Source of the DNA: Acidobacteriaceae bacterium
Lineage (GTDB): Bacteria; Acidobacteriota; Terriglobia; Terriglobales; Acidobacteriaceae
Assembly: GCA_003134655.1 (NCBI GenBank)
Contig: PLBY01000154.1
Location: forward strand, 165,286 to 222,763
Length of the DNA stretch: 57,478 nucleotides
Direction: 5' to 3'
The notes beneath the pieces were generated by a model, which worked only from the letters and a program-made list of their open reading frames with translations, ran no database searches and was not told where the DNA came from. How positions within the stretch are numbered: position 1 is the stretch's first letter; each line of letters opens with the position of its first letter. Below, piece after piece: positions 15,304-23,678 of the stretch. The position numbers and the translations under genes are program-made.

Positions 15304-16002
15304 ATGCCGTCAAAGCTCAATCGCCGCCGCGCCGTATTTGTGCTGGGCAAGATTGACGAAATTCTGGCCTGGGAGCAGCGGAAGGAAACGGAGCGGGACA
15401 CCAAGTTCGTCGAACTGGGGCGCTATCTTTGCGAGGTGCGGGCGGGACAGTACTGGCGGCTGGAGAACCTGAAGTCGTTCGATGCCTTTCTAGAGAAGCG
15501 CTTTCCGGGATCCCGGCGGAAGGCTTATTACCTGATGTCGATTCACGAACACTTGCCACCGCAGGCGAGAAAACAGCTGAAGGAAGTGGGATGGGCGAAG
15601 GGGATCGAACTAGCGAAGCTGGCAAGGCGGGACGGGCAGCACTTCGATTGTGCAACCTGGTTGCACAAAGCTCGTCAGCTGCCGAAAGAGGAATTCAAAC
15701 AGGAGGTCGAGAGGGAACTGACGGGGCGGGAAACGGAACCGTGGGAGATTATCTACTTCAAGCTGTACCAGAGCCAGATGCCGGTCATTGAGAAAGCAAT
15801 CGAAACGGCGGCTCTGATGCTGGGAAGCGACCGATCCCGCGGCTACTGTTTGGAAATGATTTGTGCTGATTTCCTAGCCGGCGCCAACCTGGACAACGGA
15901 AATCCTGAGACGCTCCTGTTTTCCATGACGAGATTCTTCAAATTCCTGCCTGGAGATCAGCGAGAGGCATTTCTTGGAGCTTTGAGCGAGAAGGCGTCAT
16001 GA
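15304..16002 (+). CDS. Unknown helical protein of the recombination cassette
   Basis: The 232-residue protein starts at ATG 15304, 10 nt after the nuclease stop. The N-terminal half is helical and charged (RRAVFVLGKIDEILAWEQRK, then KFVELGRYLCEVRAGQYWRLENLKSFDAFLEKRFPGSRRKAYYLM). The segment near 50-75 resembles a helix-turn-helix-like unit of phage or plasmid regulators. The C-terminal half holds KAIETAALMLGSDRSRGYCLEMICADFLAGANLDNGNPETLLFSM, found again as scraps at 2014-2110 and 47536-47645. No function can be assigned. The stop overlaps the HNH start. Confidence 0.7.
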   Translation: MPSKLNRRRAVFVLGKIDEILAWEQRKETERDTKFVELGRYLCEVRAGQYWRLENLKSFDAFLEKRFPGSRRKAYYLMSIHEHLPPQARKQLKEVGWAKGIELAKLARRDGQHFDCATWLHKARQLPKEEFKQEVERELTGRETEPWEIIYFKLYQSQMPVIEKAIETAALMLGSDRSRGYCLEMICADFLAGANLDNGNPETLLFSMTRFFKFLPGDQREAFLGALSEKAS

Positions 16003-16244
16003 GTTCAATTGGACCGAAACTCCCGCGCTTGCGACTGGATGCTGCGTCATACGAGAGCCTACGGCAACAGGTCTTGCGTCGCGATAGCTGGCGTTGTCAG
16101 TTCTGCGGCACAACGTCGACGTTGGAAGTCCACCACAAAGAGTTTCGTAGCCACTCCGGCCACGATTCAGAAGAAAACTTGATCACGCTATGTGCTGCTT
16201 GCCATAGGGAGATACATTTCTCGCGGCGTGACCGCTGGGTTTAG
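15999..16244 (+). CDS. HNH endonuclease
   Basis: The 81-residue protein is a complete minimal HNH domain. C33 and C36 (WRCQFCG) and C65 and C68 (CAACH) form the zinc knuckles. H45-H46 (VHHKEF) is the catalytic pair, N60 (ENLITLC) the middle residue, and H69/H73 close the ion site. Such small HNH proteins nick or cut DNA and often sit in phage and mobile elements. The start overlaps the preceding stop (ATGA). It is the intact reference for broken copies at 45986-46330 and 57283-57478 and a better one at 47311-47538. Confidence 0.85.
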   Translation: MSSIGPKLPRLRLDAASYESLRQQVLRRDSWRCQFCGTTSTLEVHHKEFRSHSGHDSEENLITLCAACHREIHFSRRDRWV

Positions 16245-16630
16245 AGCCCGATCCAGGGATTGCTAGTCTACAGGCGCGGAGTTAGAATCCGGTCCATCGG
16301 CGCCGATGGCTAGCACCATGTCAGTCGTCCCCGTTGTTGGAGGTAGAATTGGCGTAGCCGAGCGGAACTCCCCTGCGGAAGTATCCCTATTTGAATCCGG
16401 CCGCGAACTCCAATGGACGTTGGGGCTTGCGCGTCAGACGCAGAATTAGCTAAATTAAGGCCACGTCTCCGGCAATCTAAGTGATCAAATTTTGTTGTGG
16501 TCGTCTCCCTGAGACTCTGCCTTTTCCATTCAACGCGCTCGATCTTTGTACTCGGAGTCGGGCGATGAACGAGGAAAGGTGAATTGATGTTCACAGGACA
16601 AAGCACTGCAACCGTAGAGGAAGGAAAATA
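16245..16630. other. Intergenic region with a 16-bp perfect palindrome
   Basis: No gene was found. CCATCGGCGCCGATGG at 16294-16309 is a perfect palindrome just after the cassette's last gene. Near 16592-16605, TCACAGGACAAAGCA partly resembles the promoter-like motif at 31738-31766. The ATG at 16631 is preceded by GAGGAAGGAAA. Confidence 0.45.
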
Positions 16631-17629
16631 ATGGAAGCAGAAGGTCAGAAGTCCATATTAATAACGGGAGGCTTTGGTTTTATTGGCAGTCATCTTGTAG
16701 AAATGCTGCTGCGAAAGCCAGAGAACCGAATTCACGTGGTGGACAGTATGGTCACCAGTCCTATTGACTTGGAGTCCTATCTCCAACAATTGAAAGGATC
16801 TGAGCGGCTGAGCTACGATCTTTGCACAGTTCGCGAATTTTTCGCAAAGCCGAAGATTTCAAGGTTCGATGAAATTTACCACTTGGCTTCGGTGGTGGGG
16901 CCGGTCGGAGTATTGAAACATAGCGGCATCATTTTGCGGAATATGGTTGGAGATACGTACGACCTCATCGACTACTGTTTGGATCACGGGACAAAGCTCT
17001 GCGATATATCGACCAGTGAGGTCTACGGTGGCGGTCGCGACGGATACTGCTGCGAAAACGACTCGATGATCATCCCGCCCAAAATATCGGTTCGCCTGGA
17101 ATATGCTGTGAGCAAATTGGCTTGTGAGGTGGCGACGGTCAACACCTGCCGAACCTCAAATCTGAATGCAAAGATTGTTCGGCCTTTCAATGTTGCCGGC
17201 CCGCGGCAGGCCACAGCAGGCGGTTTCGTGCTACCGCGGTTCATCAAGCAAGCTCTGGCACAGGAACCCCTGACGGTCTATGGACAAGGCAAGAGCGTCC
17301 GCGCTTTCACTGACGTCCGCGATATTGCAGATGGGATTGTTCGTACAATGTGTTGCGGGCGTTCCGGAGAGGCGTACAACATCGGGAATCCTGCCAACAA
17401 AACTACCATTCTGGATCTAGCACAAAGAGTGGTTCAAATTACTGGCAGTAAGAGCGAAATCTCTTTTGTTGATCCCAAGGTGTTGTGGGGACCATTGTTC
17501 GAAGAAGCAAATGACAAGTATCCAGATGCGGACCGTGCTATCAATGAGCTTGGTTGGCGGCCCAAGGCTGGCCTCGATAGGATCATTCGCGAGAGCGTGG
17601 AGTACATTCGTGCTGAGCGATGCGACTGA
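16631..17629 (+). CDS. NAD-dependent nucleotide-sugar epimerase/dehydratase (extended SDR)
   Basis: The 332-residue protein has the Rossmann motif GGFGFIGS (residues 14-21), then HLASVVGPVGVL, the S/T-S-E-V-Y block (DISTSEVYGG), and the catalytic Y-x3-K (LEYAVSK). The RPFNVAGPRQ and VRAFTDVRDIADGI segments are typical of UDP-sugar 4-epimerases and UDP-glucuronate decarboxylases. It supplies an activated sugar precursor; which one cannot be read from sequence. It opens the long + strand operon and overlaps the next gene if that gene uses its GTG start. Confidence 0.85.
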   Translation: MEAEGQKSILITGGFGFIGSHLVEMLLRKPENRIHVVDSMVTSPIDLESYLQQLKGSERLSYDLCTVREFFAKPKISRFDEIYHLASVVGPVGVLKHSGIILRNMVGDTYDLIDYCLDHGTKLCDISTSEVYGGGRDGYCCENDSMIIPPKISVRLEYAVSKLACEVATVNTCRTSNLNAKIVRPFNVAGPRQATAGGFVLPRFIKQALAQEPLTVYGQGKSVRAFTDVRDIADGIVRTMCCGRSGEAYNIGNPANKTTILDLAQRVVQITGSKSEISFVDPKVLWGPLFEEANDKYPDADRAINELGWRPKAGLDRIIRESVEYIRAERCD

Positions 17630-18530
17630 GGATTTACGCTATTTAACGTCTCCCCGTATCGAAGGGGGGCCGCGCGTCAGCATCATCATGCCTACCTTTC
17701 GCCGGTCTTCACAAATCGGAGAGAGCATTCGTTCGCTTCTGGACGGGGAATATCAGGATTTCGAATTATTGGTCCGCGACGATGGAGATGGAACAGATGG
17801 TACTCAGGCAGCAGTGGCCGCAGCGGTGGCAGGCGATAAGCGGGTCCACTACCACCGCAATGCGGTTAACCTGGGCATCGCCCGTAATCTTAATGCCGGA
17901 ATCTTAGAATCTCGAGGCGAATTCATCTCCGTCTGCCACGACCACGATTTGTACCGGGTCGGCTTCCTGAAGGCTATGGTTGCTGCGCTCGACCGCCTTC
18001 CGAGCGCGTTGTACGTCCACTGCGCGAGTGATCTGGTGATGCAGGGCGGGACCACGCTAGCGCGTGCTGAAATCCAAGATTTCTCAGAGCTAACCGCGGG
18101 ACGCGATTGGCTCAGATTTATGCTTAGCACGCCACATTGCCCTGTCTGTGCGCTCACTTTGGTGCGACGGGTCGCTCATGAGCGCAGCGGACTCTATAAT
18201 CCCGCCTACGGCTTCATCACGGATATCGATATGTGGATGCGCCTTTCTGCATATGGAGATGTGGCGTATGTCCGGGAGCCGCATCTGTTATTGCGAGAGC
18301 GGGAAGAGGACCACCAAGCGATCAGGAATTGGGCCCAGATTACGCAGAACTTGTTCCGTATTCATGTTCGGCATATCCCCCGTGCGTACAGGGGTTGGCG
18401 TCGGTTTCACGCTTATATCCGGCTTCTCCATTGGCGAAATCGCTATCTAGTATTGGGGACCGCGCGAAGTATCAAGCGTTCTATTCTCTTTTCGGTTCAA
18501 AAAGATCCCGCACTGCGAGGTGTGCGGTGA
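17610..18530 (+). CDS. Glycosyltransferase family 2
   Basis: GTG 17610 (VLSDATEDLRYL) is the most compact start and overlaps the preceding gene by 20 bp; further upstream in-frame starts would intrude deep into it. GT-A features follow: VSIIMPTFRRSSQIGESIRSLL, the LLVRDDGDGTDGT nucleotide-binding strand, then ISVCHDHDLY, with HDHD in place of the usual DxD. A transferase adding one sugar to the lipid-linked repeat unit at the inner membrane is expected. The acceptor is unknown. The stop overlaps the wzx start (GTGA). Confidence 0.82.
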   Translation: MLSDATEDLRYLTSPRIEGGPRVSIIMPTFRRSSQIGESIRSLLDGEYQDFELLVRDDGDGTDGTQAAVAAAVAGDKRVHYHRNAVNLGIARNLNAGILESRGEFISVCHDHDLYRVGFLKAMVAALDRLPSALYVHCASDLVMQGGTTLARAEIQDFSELTAGRDWLRFMLSTPHCPVCALTLVRRVAHERSGLYNPAYGFITDIDMWMRLSAYGDVAYVREPHLLLREREEDHQAIRNWAQITQNLFRIHVRHIPRAYRGWRRFHAYIRLLHWRNRYLVLGTARSIKRSILFSVQKDPALRGVR

Positions 18531-20137
18531 ATCCGTCGGATAGCGCAGTCGTCTGCTCTCCTTCCGCCGCCGAGGAGACGCTGAGACCAGTTGCGAACGT
18601 CGCGCCTGCGACCTCTAGTGGTTTTGTCAGCCGAGTAGGCCGAGGGTTTGGCGCGCTCTCTCTGGGCGCAGTAGTCAATATTCTGTGGGAGTTGAGTGTT
18701 GTTCCGGTCGCGCTTTACGTGTGGGGCAGGTTTCGCTTTGGCGAATGGGTCCTACTTGCCGGACTGGTGCAGTTTCTAAAAATTACAGACCTCGGCGTGC
18801 AGACTTATGTCGTCAACAAGCTGTGTGCGAGCTTTGCTATGGGCAATCAAGACGAGTTCCGCCGGGTCTTCCATAGCGCACTCCGCGTGCAAATTCCGCT
18901 CGCGATACTCGTCCTCGGCGGAGTCGCTGGAACTCTGCGCTTGTTTCCGCTAGGCCGTCTTATAGGCTTGCACACCATCGCGGGCAGGTCCTTTTTCTTG
19001 GTAGCCCTCTTGCTGTCGACGGAACTGCTGTTAGGAGTTCCTATGGGAGTGGTCGCAGGCGTGTACCGCGCCACGGGAAATTTGGCGAGGGCGGCGTTCC
19101 TCGGAGCTGCACAACAGTTTGTTCTGCTGGTTACGACGGTCGGGTTGATTGCGGCCAATTCAAGTTTCGTGGCCGTCGCCACCGCGCAGGTAATATGCGC
19201 GATCGGCATGAGTGCGTGGATCATTCACGATTTGAATCAAAGATATCCATGGCTAGGAATTTGGCCCACCGTCGGAAGCTTCCGGCAGGGCTGGGGCATG
19301 GTCGGACCAGGAATGTTCTTCCTCCTAATTCCTCTCGCGGACTTTGTTGGTACGCAACTGACCCTGGTCATCACACAGAGGTCCCTAGGCGCCGCCGAGG
19401 TAAGCCGTCTCTCCACGCACCGCACTGTCGTTAACTTCGGGATCATGTTAAGCGCGCTGGTCACCACTGCGGTGTGGCCAGAGCTTTCGGCCCTTAACGC
19501 CATAGGAAACAAAAGCGGGCTCGTTCGCGTACACCGCACTCTAGCAAAGTTGAATCTCTGGATGGTTGGCGGTTTGATGTTATGCTTGCTTCCGCTGATT
19601 CATCTGTTGTATCCGCTCTGGACGGCAAGACGGCTTTCGTTGGATTCCTGGACCTTGACTTTCATGCTAGCGCGCCTTCTGTTATGGACCATTTGGAGCG
19701 CGAGTGCCACCGTCCTGCTGGCTAGCAATAAGCACTATCGACCGAGTTTTGCACTGCTCATCGAGGCGCTTCTGACGGGAGGGCTGGCTCTCTATCTCAT
19801 TCCCATACTCGGCATTCGGGGGGCCGCGCTGTCCGCTCTGGTCGCGGATGTTTGTGTTTGTGCCTGGTTCATTCCAAGACTCGCAATTCGTGAGTTGGGA
19901 GAAGACTTGACCATTTTTGCCCGACAGTCCCTGCAGGCCTTGATGGCGATAGTAATTCCGGCTCTGGCATGCGCTTTGTCCTGGCACTTCTTCGGATCAA
20001 TTGTCGTTCGATATGCCCTCGCATTCCCGCTCTGCCTGGGCGTAGCCGTGTTCTTCATCTTCATCCAACTGGATCACGACGAGCGCGAAATTCTTGAGCG
20101 AGTATTATTCAGGATTCGAGCCGCTTTTCAGGTGTAG
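18527..20137 (+). CDS. wzx: Wzx-type lipid-linked oligosaccharide flippase
   Basis: GTG 18527 overlaps the previous stop and gives 536 residues with about 12-14 hydrophobic segments. Examples are SLGAVVNILWELSVVPVALYVWGRF at the start, LAILVLGGVAGTLRLF in the middle and YALAFPLCLGVAVFFIFI near the end. The segment arrangement matches the MOP/polysaccharide transporter superfamily. It would flip undecaprenyl-linked repeat units to the periplasm. It sits among transferases in one operon, as expected for wzx. Confidence 0.85.
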   Translation: MNPSDSAVVCSPSAAEETLRPVANVAPATSSGFVSRVGRGFGALSLGAVVNILWELSVVPVALYVWGRFRFGEWVLLAGLVQFLKITDLGVQTYVVNKLCASFAMGNQDEFRRVFHSALRVQIPLAILVLGGVAGTLRLFPLGRLIGLHTIAGRSFFLVALLLSTELLLGVPMGVVAGVYRATGNLARAAFLGAAQQFVLLVTTVGLIAANSSFVAVATAQVICAIGMSAWIIHDLNQRYPWLGIWPTVGSFRQGWGMVGPGMFFLLIPLADFVGTQLTLVITQRSLGAAEVSRLSTHRTVVNFGIMLSALVTTAVWPELSALNAIGNKSGLVRVHRTLAKLNLWMVGGLMLCLLPLIHLLYPLWTARRLSLDSWTLTFMLARLLLWTIWSASATVLLASNKHYRPSFALLIEALLTGGLALYLIPILGIRGAALSALVADVCVCAWFIPRLAIRELGEDLTIFARQSLQALMAIVIPALACALSWHFFGSIVVRYALAFPLCLGVAVFFIFIQLDHDEREILERVLFRIRAAFQV

Positions 20138-20201
20138 CGATGGCGGACGCGTCGCTGGTCACTGACTTGCAGCTTTCTTGCTTTATTCGAGGGCAGAGTT
20201 T

Positions 20202-21086
20202 ATGAGAAGACTTTCAGTTGAATATGCGAAGACCAAGGCAGTACATCGGTTGTTGCGCACGCCTGTCAAGCCATCTAAGGTGATCCAGGACGCGGGAAGG
20301 GTAAGAGGCCAAGAGTTGCGAGGTCCTCTTTTAGTAGGGACCAGTCCGCTGGGTTTCATTCCCCGCATCATGAACGAGATCCAGGGCCGGCGGATACTGG
20401 ATGTGGGCTGCGGAGCTGGCGTTTACGGATACCTGCTGCGCAACAAATGGCAGGATACCCCTCCCGGGAGCATACAATTCCGAGACTTTGGGAGCCGGGA
20501 CGTGAGCAATGATCAGCCGGAGTTGCTGGCTGGGGTCGACATCCAGACGGAGAATGTGCGGCGTTGTAACAAACATGACATATACGACTTTCTGGCTTTG
20601 GCTCGGGCGGAGCAACTGCCGTTTCCGGAGAACTACGTAGACACCATCGTGTGTGTTGAGGTGCTGGAACATCTTGTCAAAGAGGATGCCGTCCGCGCCC
20701 TGAAACAATTTGAACGAATAGCGCGGCAGCGAATCATTGTGACCCTACCGAAACAAGCAGTGGATGCGACCACGGGTCGGGATGAACGAGCATTTTTGAG
20801 AATCGAAACCAGTGATCCTGACGTGGGCGAATGGGTTCAAGCCGAAACCCATAAGTGCTCGCTCACCGCCTCTGAGCTGGCTCGACTGGGTTTCCGCATC
20901 GGACGTAGGGTCGGCCAAGGCTGGCGGGCTCCGTTCCGGTTGGCTTTGAAGCTTTGGGAGAACCACGGGCCTCGATCAGGGCAGATTCTCGCGGTCAAAG
21001 ATTTGAAGAAGGGCAGTGGGCTGCCTAGCATCTTGCGGGTGCCCGACCCCCCGAAGTGGACCGACGGGTTTCCGGATTACAGATGA
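20202..21086 (+). CDS. Class I SAM-dependent methyltransferase
   Basis: ATG 20202 (MRRLSVEYAKTKAVHRLL) is used; GAGGGCAG lies upstream. SAM-binding motif I is RRILDVGCGAGVYGYLL (about residues 62-78), and VDTIVCVEVLEHL is the post-II motif. The middle has LLAGVDIQTENVRRC, an acidic strand-2 end. It is likely a sugar or lipid-carrier O-methyltransferase in the polysaccharide pathway, though the substrate cannot be read. It lies 64 nt after wzx and 19 nt before the next transferase. Confidence 0.8.
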   Translation: MRRLSVEYAKTKAVHRLLRTPVKPSKVIQDAGRVRGQELRGPLLVGTSPLGFIPRIMNEIQGRRILDVGCGAGVYGYLLRNKWQDTPPGSIQFRDFGSRDVSNDQPELLAGVDIQTENVRRCNKHDIYDFLALARAEQLPFPENYVDTIVCVEVLEHLVKEDAVRALKQFERIARQRIIVTLPKQAVDATTGRDERAFLRIETSDPDVGEWVQAETHKCSLTASELARLGFRIGRRVGQGWRAPFRLALKLWENHGPRSGQILAVKDLKKGSGLPSILRVPDPPKWTDGFPDYR

Positions 21087-21105
21087 ACCGAGCGGTGGAG
21101 CGAAC

Positions 21106-22188
21106 ATGAGCTGCAAAGAGCCCCTGGTTTCCGTTTGCGTCCCCACCTACAACTATGCGCGCTTCTTGCCCGATTGCATCGAGAGCATACTGCGACAGAC
21201 GTTTTCGGACTGGGAACTGGTGATTACAGACGACTGCTCCGACGATGGTACCTCACAACTGGTGCGGCGTTATGCTGAGTCGGATCGCCGTATCCGTTAC
21301 ATCGTGAACGAACGGCGCCTCGGTATGCATGGCAACTTGCAGCGGGCAGCGGAGTCAGGGAAGGGGCGGTACCTGAAAATCCTCTGCGCAGATGATTGGT
21401 GTGCCCCTCGCTGTCTCGAGATCCTAGTCACTCTGATGGAGGAGAACCCAAACGTTGTTCTGGGGACCTGTGCTGAGATTCACACCGACGAGACCGGCCG
21501 TCCTTTGCGGCAGCAGTTTTTCTTCGGCAAGCCGCTGTCCATCATTTCCGGCGATGCCATGCTTGACCGCATGGTCCGGGGAGAGGGCTTCGGGGGGAAT
21601 TCGAGTTTCTTCATTCGTGCCTCGGCATTTCGTGAGATCGGGGGATTCGATCTGGACCTGCTCTATGCCGGGGATTGGGACTTGGGCGCGCGTTTGTGCC
21701 GGGTAGGCGACTACTTGCATACCGACGAACCACTCTTCTATGGCAGAACCCAGGCGGAGAGCAGTTCGTCCGTGAACCCTAAAAAGCTCTGGGATGTGAT
21801 TGATTACTTTGATATCCCGGGCAAGATTTTTCAACCACGAAAGTTTCCAAATCGCGACTGGCGGCGATATTACAAGAATTCGATGCTCACGACTGCCCGC
21901 TACTTGGTCAACATTCCCATTCGCTACTGGCGAGGCGACCGCGAATATGCTCATAATCTTGCGAAGGTCGTCTGGAAACATGGGAATTTGCCGCTCGGTT
22001 TGTCGTACTTTCCTATCCAAGCGCTTAAACGGGCTTACAATTACGCTACCCGCAAACCTAGCTGGGGCCGCTCTTTGCCCCCGGAATCTGGGATGGGGAC
22101 GCCTGTAAATTGGAACAACGAGTTCATCGCATGGGACAGACCTTCCGGCCAACGCGAGAGCGAGATGAAAAAGTCGGTGGGGTTTTGA
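21106..22188 (+). CDS. Glycosyltransferase family 2
   Basis: The start at ATG 21106 follows GGTGGAG. The GT-A signature is clear: VSVCVPTYNYARFLPDCIESILRQTFSDWELVITDDCSDDGT, then KILCADDWCAPRCLEIL, with an ADDW motif for metal-nucleotide binding. FFIRASAFREIGGFDLDLLYAGDWDLGARL is the family's acceptor-side block. The C-terminal 70 residues are basic and amphipathic, suggesting peripheral attachment to the inner membrane. It is likely to extend the lipid-linked repeat unit. The next gene starts 5 nt after its stop. Confidence 0.87.
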   Translation: MSCKEPLVSVCVPTYNYARFLPDCIESILRQTFSDWELVITDDCSDDGTSQLVRRYAESDRRIRYIVNERRLGMHGNLQRAAESGKGRYLKILCADDWCAPRCLEILVTLMEENPNVVLGTCAEIHTDETGRPLRQQFFFGKPLSIISGDAMLDRMVRGEGFGGNSSFFIRASAFREIGGFDLDLLYAGDWDLGARLCRVGDYLHTDEPLFYGRTQAESSSSVNPKKLWDVIDYFDIPGKIFQPRKFPNRDWRRYYKNSMLTTARYLVNIPIRYWRGDREYAHNLAKVVWKHGNLPLGLSYFPIQALKRAYNYATRKPSWGRSLPPESGMGTPVNWNNEFIAWDRPSGQRESEMKKSVGF

Positions 22189-22193
22189 CGCGA

Positions 22194-23678
22194 ATGTCGC
22201 TCGCAGATTCGGCAAACATATCTTTTCCGACAAGAAGCTTTCCGCCGGTCAGGGTCAGCACGACAATCCCCCGCTGGTCTGGGGTCTGGCTACACACACT
22301 GGTCGTATCGTTCGTGGCACTCACTTCGTATTGGTACGAGCCCTACATCGTGCTCGTAGTCGGTGGCTTGGTGGTAACACCAACGTACATCTTCCTGGGT
22401 TTTTCGGAGGCACGCAGAACACCTCTGTTCTTCAATCCTCTTTCGTTCTATTTCTTCTGGTATTCAATCAATTTCGGCGTGGCTGCCCTGTACATTGCCT
22501 CACTCATTGAGAGCGGGCGGTCTGTTGGATTTTCAGCCGCAATGGTCTCTCCTGATTATATTGGTACAGCATATGTAGTCAGCCTTTGCGGATCTCTATC
22601 GGTTCACGTCGGCATCAGGTGGCTTCGTCCCTTGGAATCGGCCGGCCAGAAATTGGATTCTCTGCCTGAGAACGAGATGTTGGGCGGCTTGATCGTTATG
22701 GCGGCGATTGGAATCGCCATCCTTCTAAGGCCCGAATGGTTTACCGTTTTCGGAAACGTCATCCACGCCCTACAGAGCGCACCTATGGCGGCTCTGATTA
22801 TTTTCGGCCTTCTTGGCCGGAGGTATTTCCGCATGAACCGTGATGCGTTTACCCTCATTTTCGCTGCCGGTACCGCGTTCCTGTTCTTTGTTAATCTTCG
22901 CTCCAATTCGAAAGCCTTCCTGATGTTCTCTTTTCTCCCGTTACTTTGGATGCTGCTTGCGAGAAGAGATCTGCGCCGTTGGCTACCGGCGGCCATCGTA
23001 CCCTTAGCTTTGCTATATTTCTTAATCATCGCTCCGACAGTGAATAAGGCTCGGGCTGAAAGCCTTGCACGCGGAGAAACGAAGGGTGAACATCTACTAA
23101 CAGCTTTCAGCAACATTGATTTCTCAACTGCTTCCGCCATCGACACTGAGAGTATCAGCAAGCAATTTGAGCTTTTCCTGGGGCGCCAATTCGACCCGAT
23201 AGCGGCCGCTTATCTGGTTGGCAGGGTTGAAAAAGACGGATATCAGATGGGCGCTACTATGGAATATGCTTCCTACGCCTTTATCCCTCGTGTGCTCTGG
23301 CCCGAAAAGCCGAGTGTCTCAAGGGGGGACTGGTTCAATAAGTACGTGGGGGCCGCGCCAGGAACCTCTCTTGGAATCACTGCCATCGGGGAGCTCTATT
23401 GGAACTTCGGATTGCCGGGTGTGGTCATAGGAATGTTTGTGCTTGGGTGCGGATTCGGAATTTTGTGGCGGATGGCAGGTACGGATCCGTTGGCGCGACC
23501 GCTCCATATGCTGCTTTACGTGATTGTCACAATCAACTGTATGGTGGATATGCCCCAAGCTGTTTCTATTCTAGTGGCGCAGGTATCGTATGGATTGATT
23601 TTTAGTACGGTGTTTGCCTTGTTTGAAAAGCAACGAAGGGTTAGCTCCGCAGTAAAGACCGGAGTGAAGACGCTTTGA
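22194..23678 (+). CDS. wzy: Wzy-type polysaccharide polymerase (multi-pass membrane)
   Basis: ATG 22194 (MSLADSANIS) is preferred, giving 494 residues with about ten to twelve membrane segments. The long periplasmic-type stretch holds RPEWFTVFGN, SLARGETKGEHLLTAFSNIDFS and SYAFIPRVLWPEKPSVSRGDWFN. The latter block (F-x-P-R-x-x-W-P-x-K-P) is characteristic of O-antigen polymerase-like proteins in Gram-negative capsule loci. It would join repeat units in the periplasm. The stop overlaps the next start. Distinct from the ligase-like gene at 6503-7888. Confidence 0.78.
   Translation: MSLADSANISFPTRSFPPVRVSTTIPRWSGVWLHTLVVSFVALTSYWYEPYIVLVVGGLVVTPTYIFLGFSEARRTPLFFNPLSFYFFWYSINFGVAALYIASLIESGRSVGFSAAMVSPDYIGTAYVVSLCGSLSVHVGIRWLRPLESAGQKLDSLPENEMLGGLIVMAAIGIAILLRPEWFTVFGNVIHALQSAPMAALIIFGLLGRRYFRMNRDAFTLIFAAGTAFLFFVNLRSNSKAFLMFSFLPLLWMLLARRDLRRWLPAAIVPLALLYFLIIAPTVNKARAESLARGETKGEHLLTAFSNIDFSTASAIDTESISKQFELFLGRQFDPIAAAYLVGRVEKDGYQMGATMEYASYAFIPRVLWPEKPSVSRGDWFNKYVGAAPGTSLGITAIGELYWNFGLPGVVIGMFVLGCGFGILWRMAGTDPLARPLHMLLYVIVTINCMVDMPQAVSILVAQVSYGLIFSTVFALFEKQRRVSSAVKTGVKTL

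Noticed and set aside
16310..16606. A - strand 98-residue gene
   Set aside because: No RBS, family or sensible composition, and it lies in the leader of the sugar epimerase gene.
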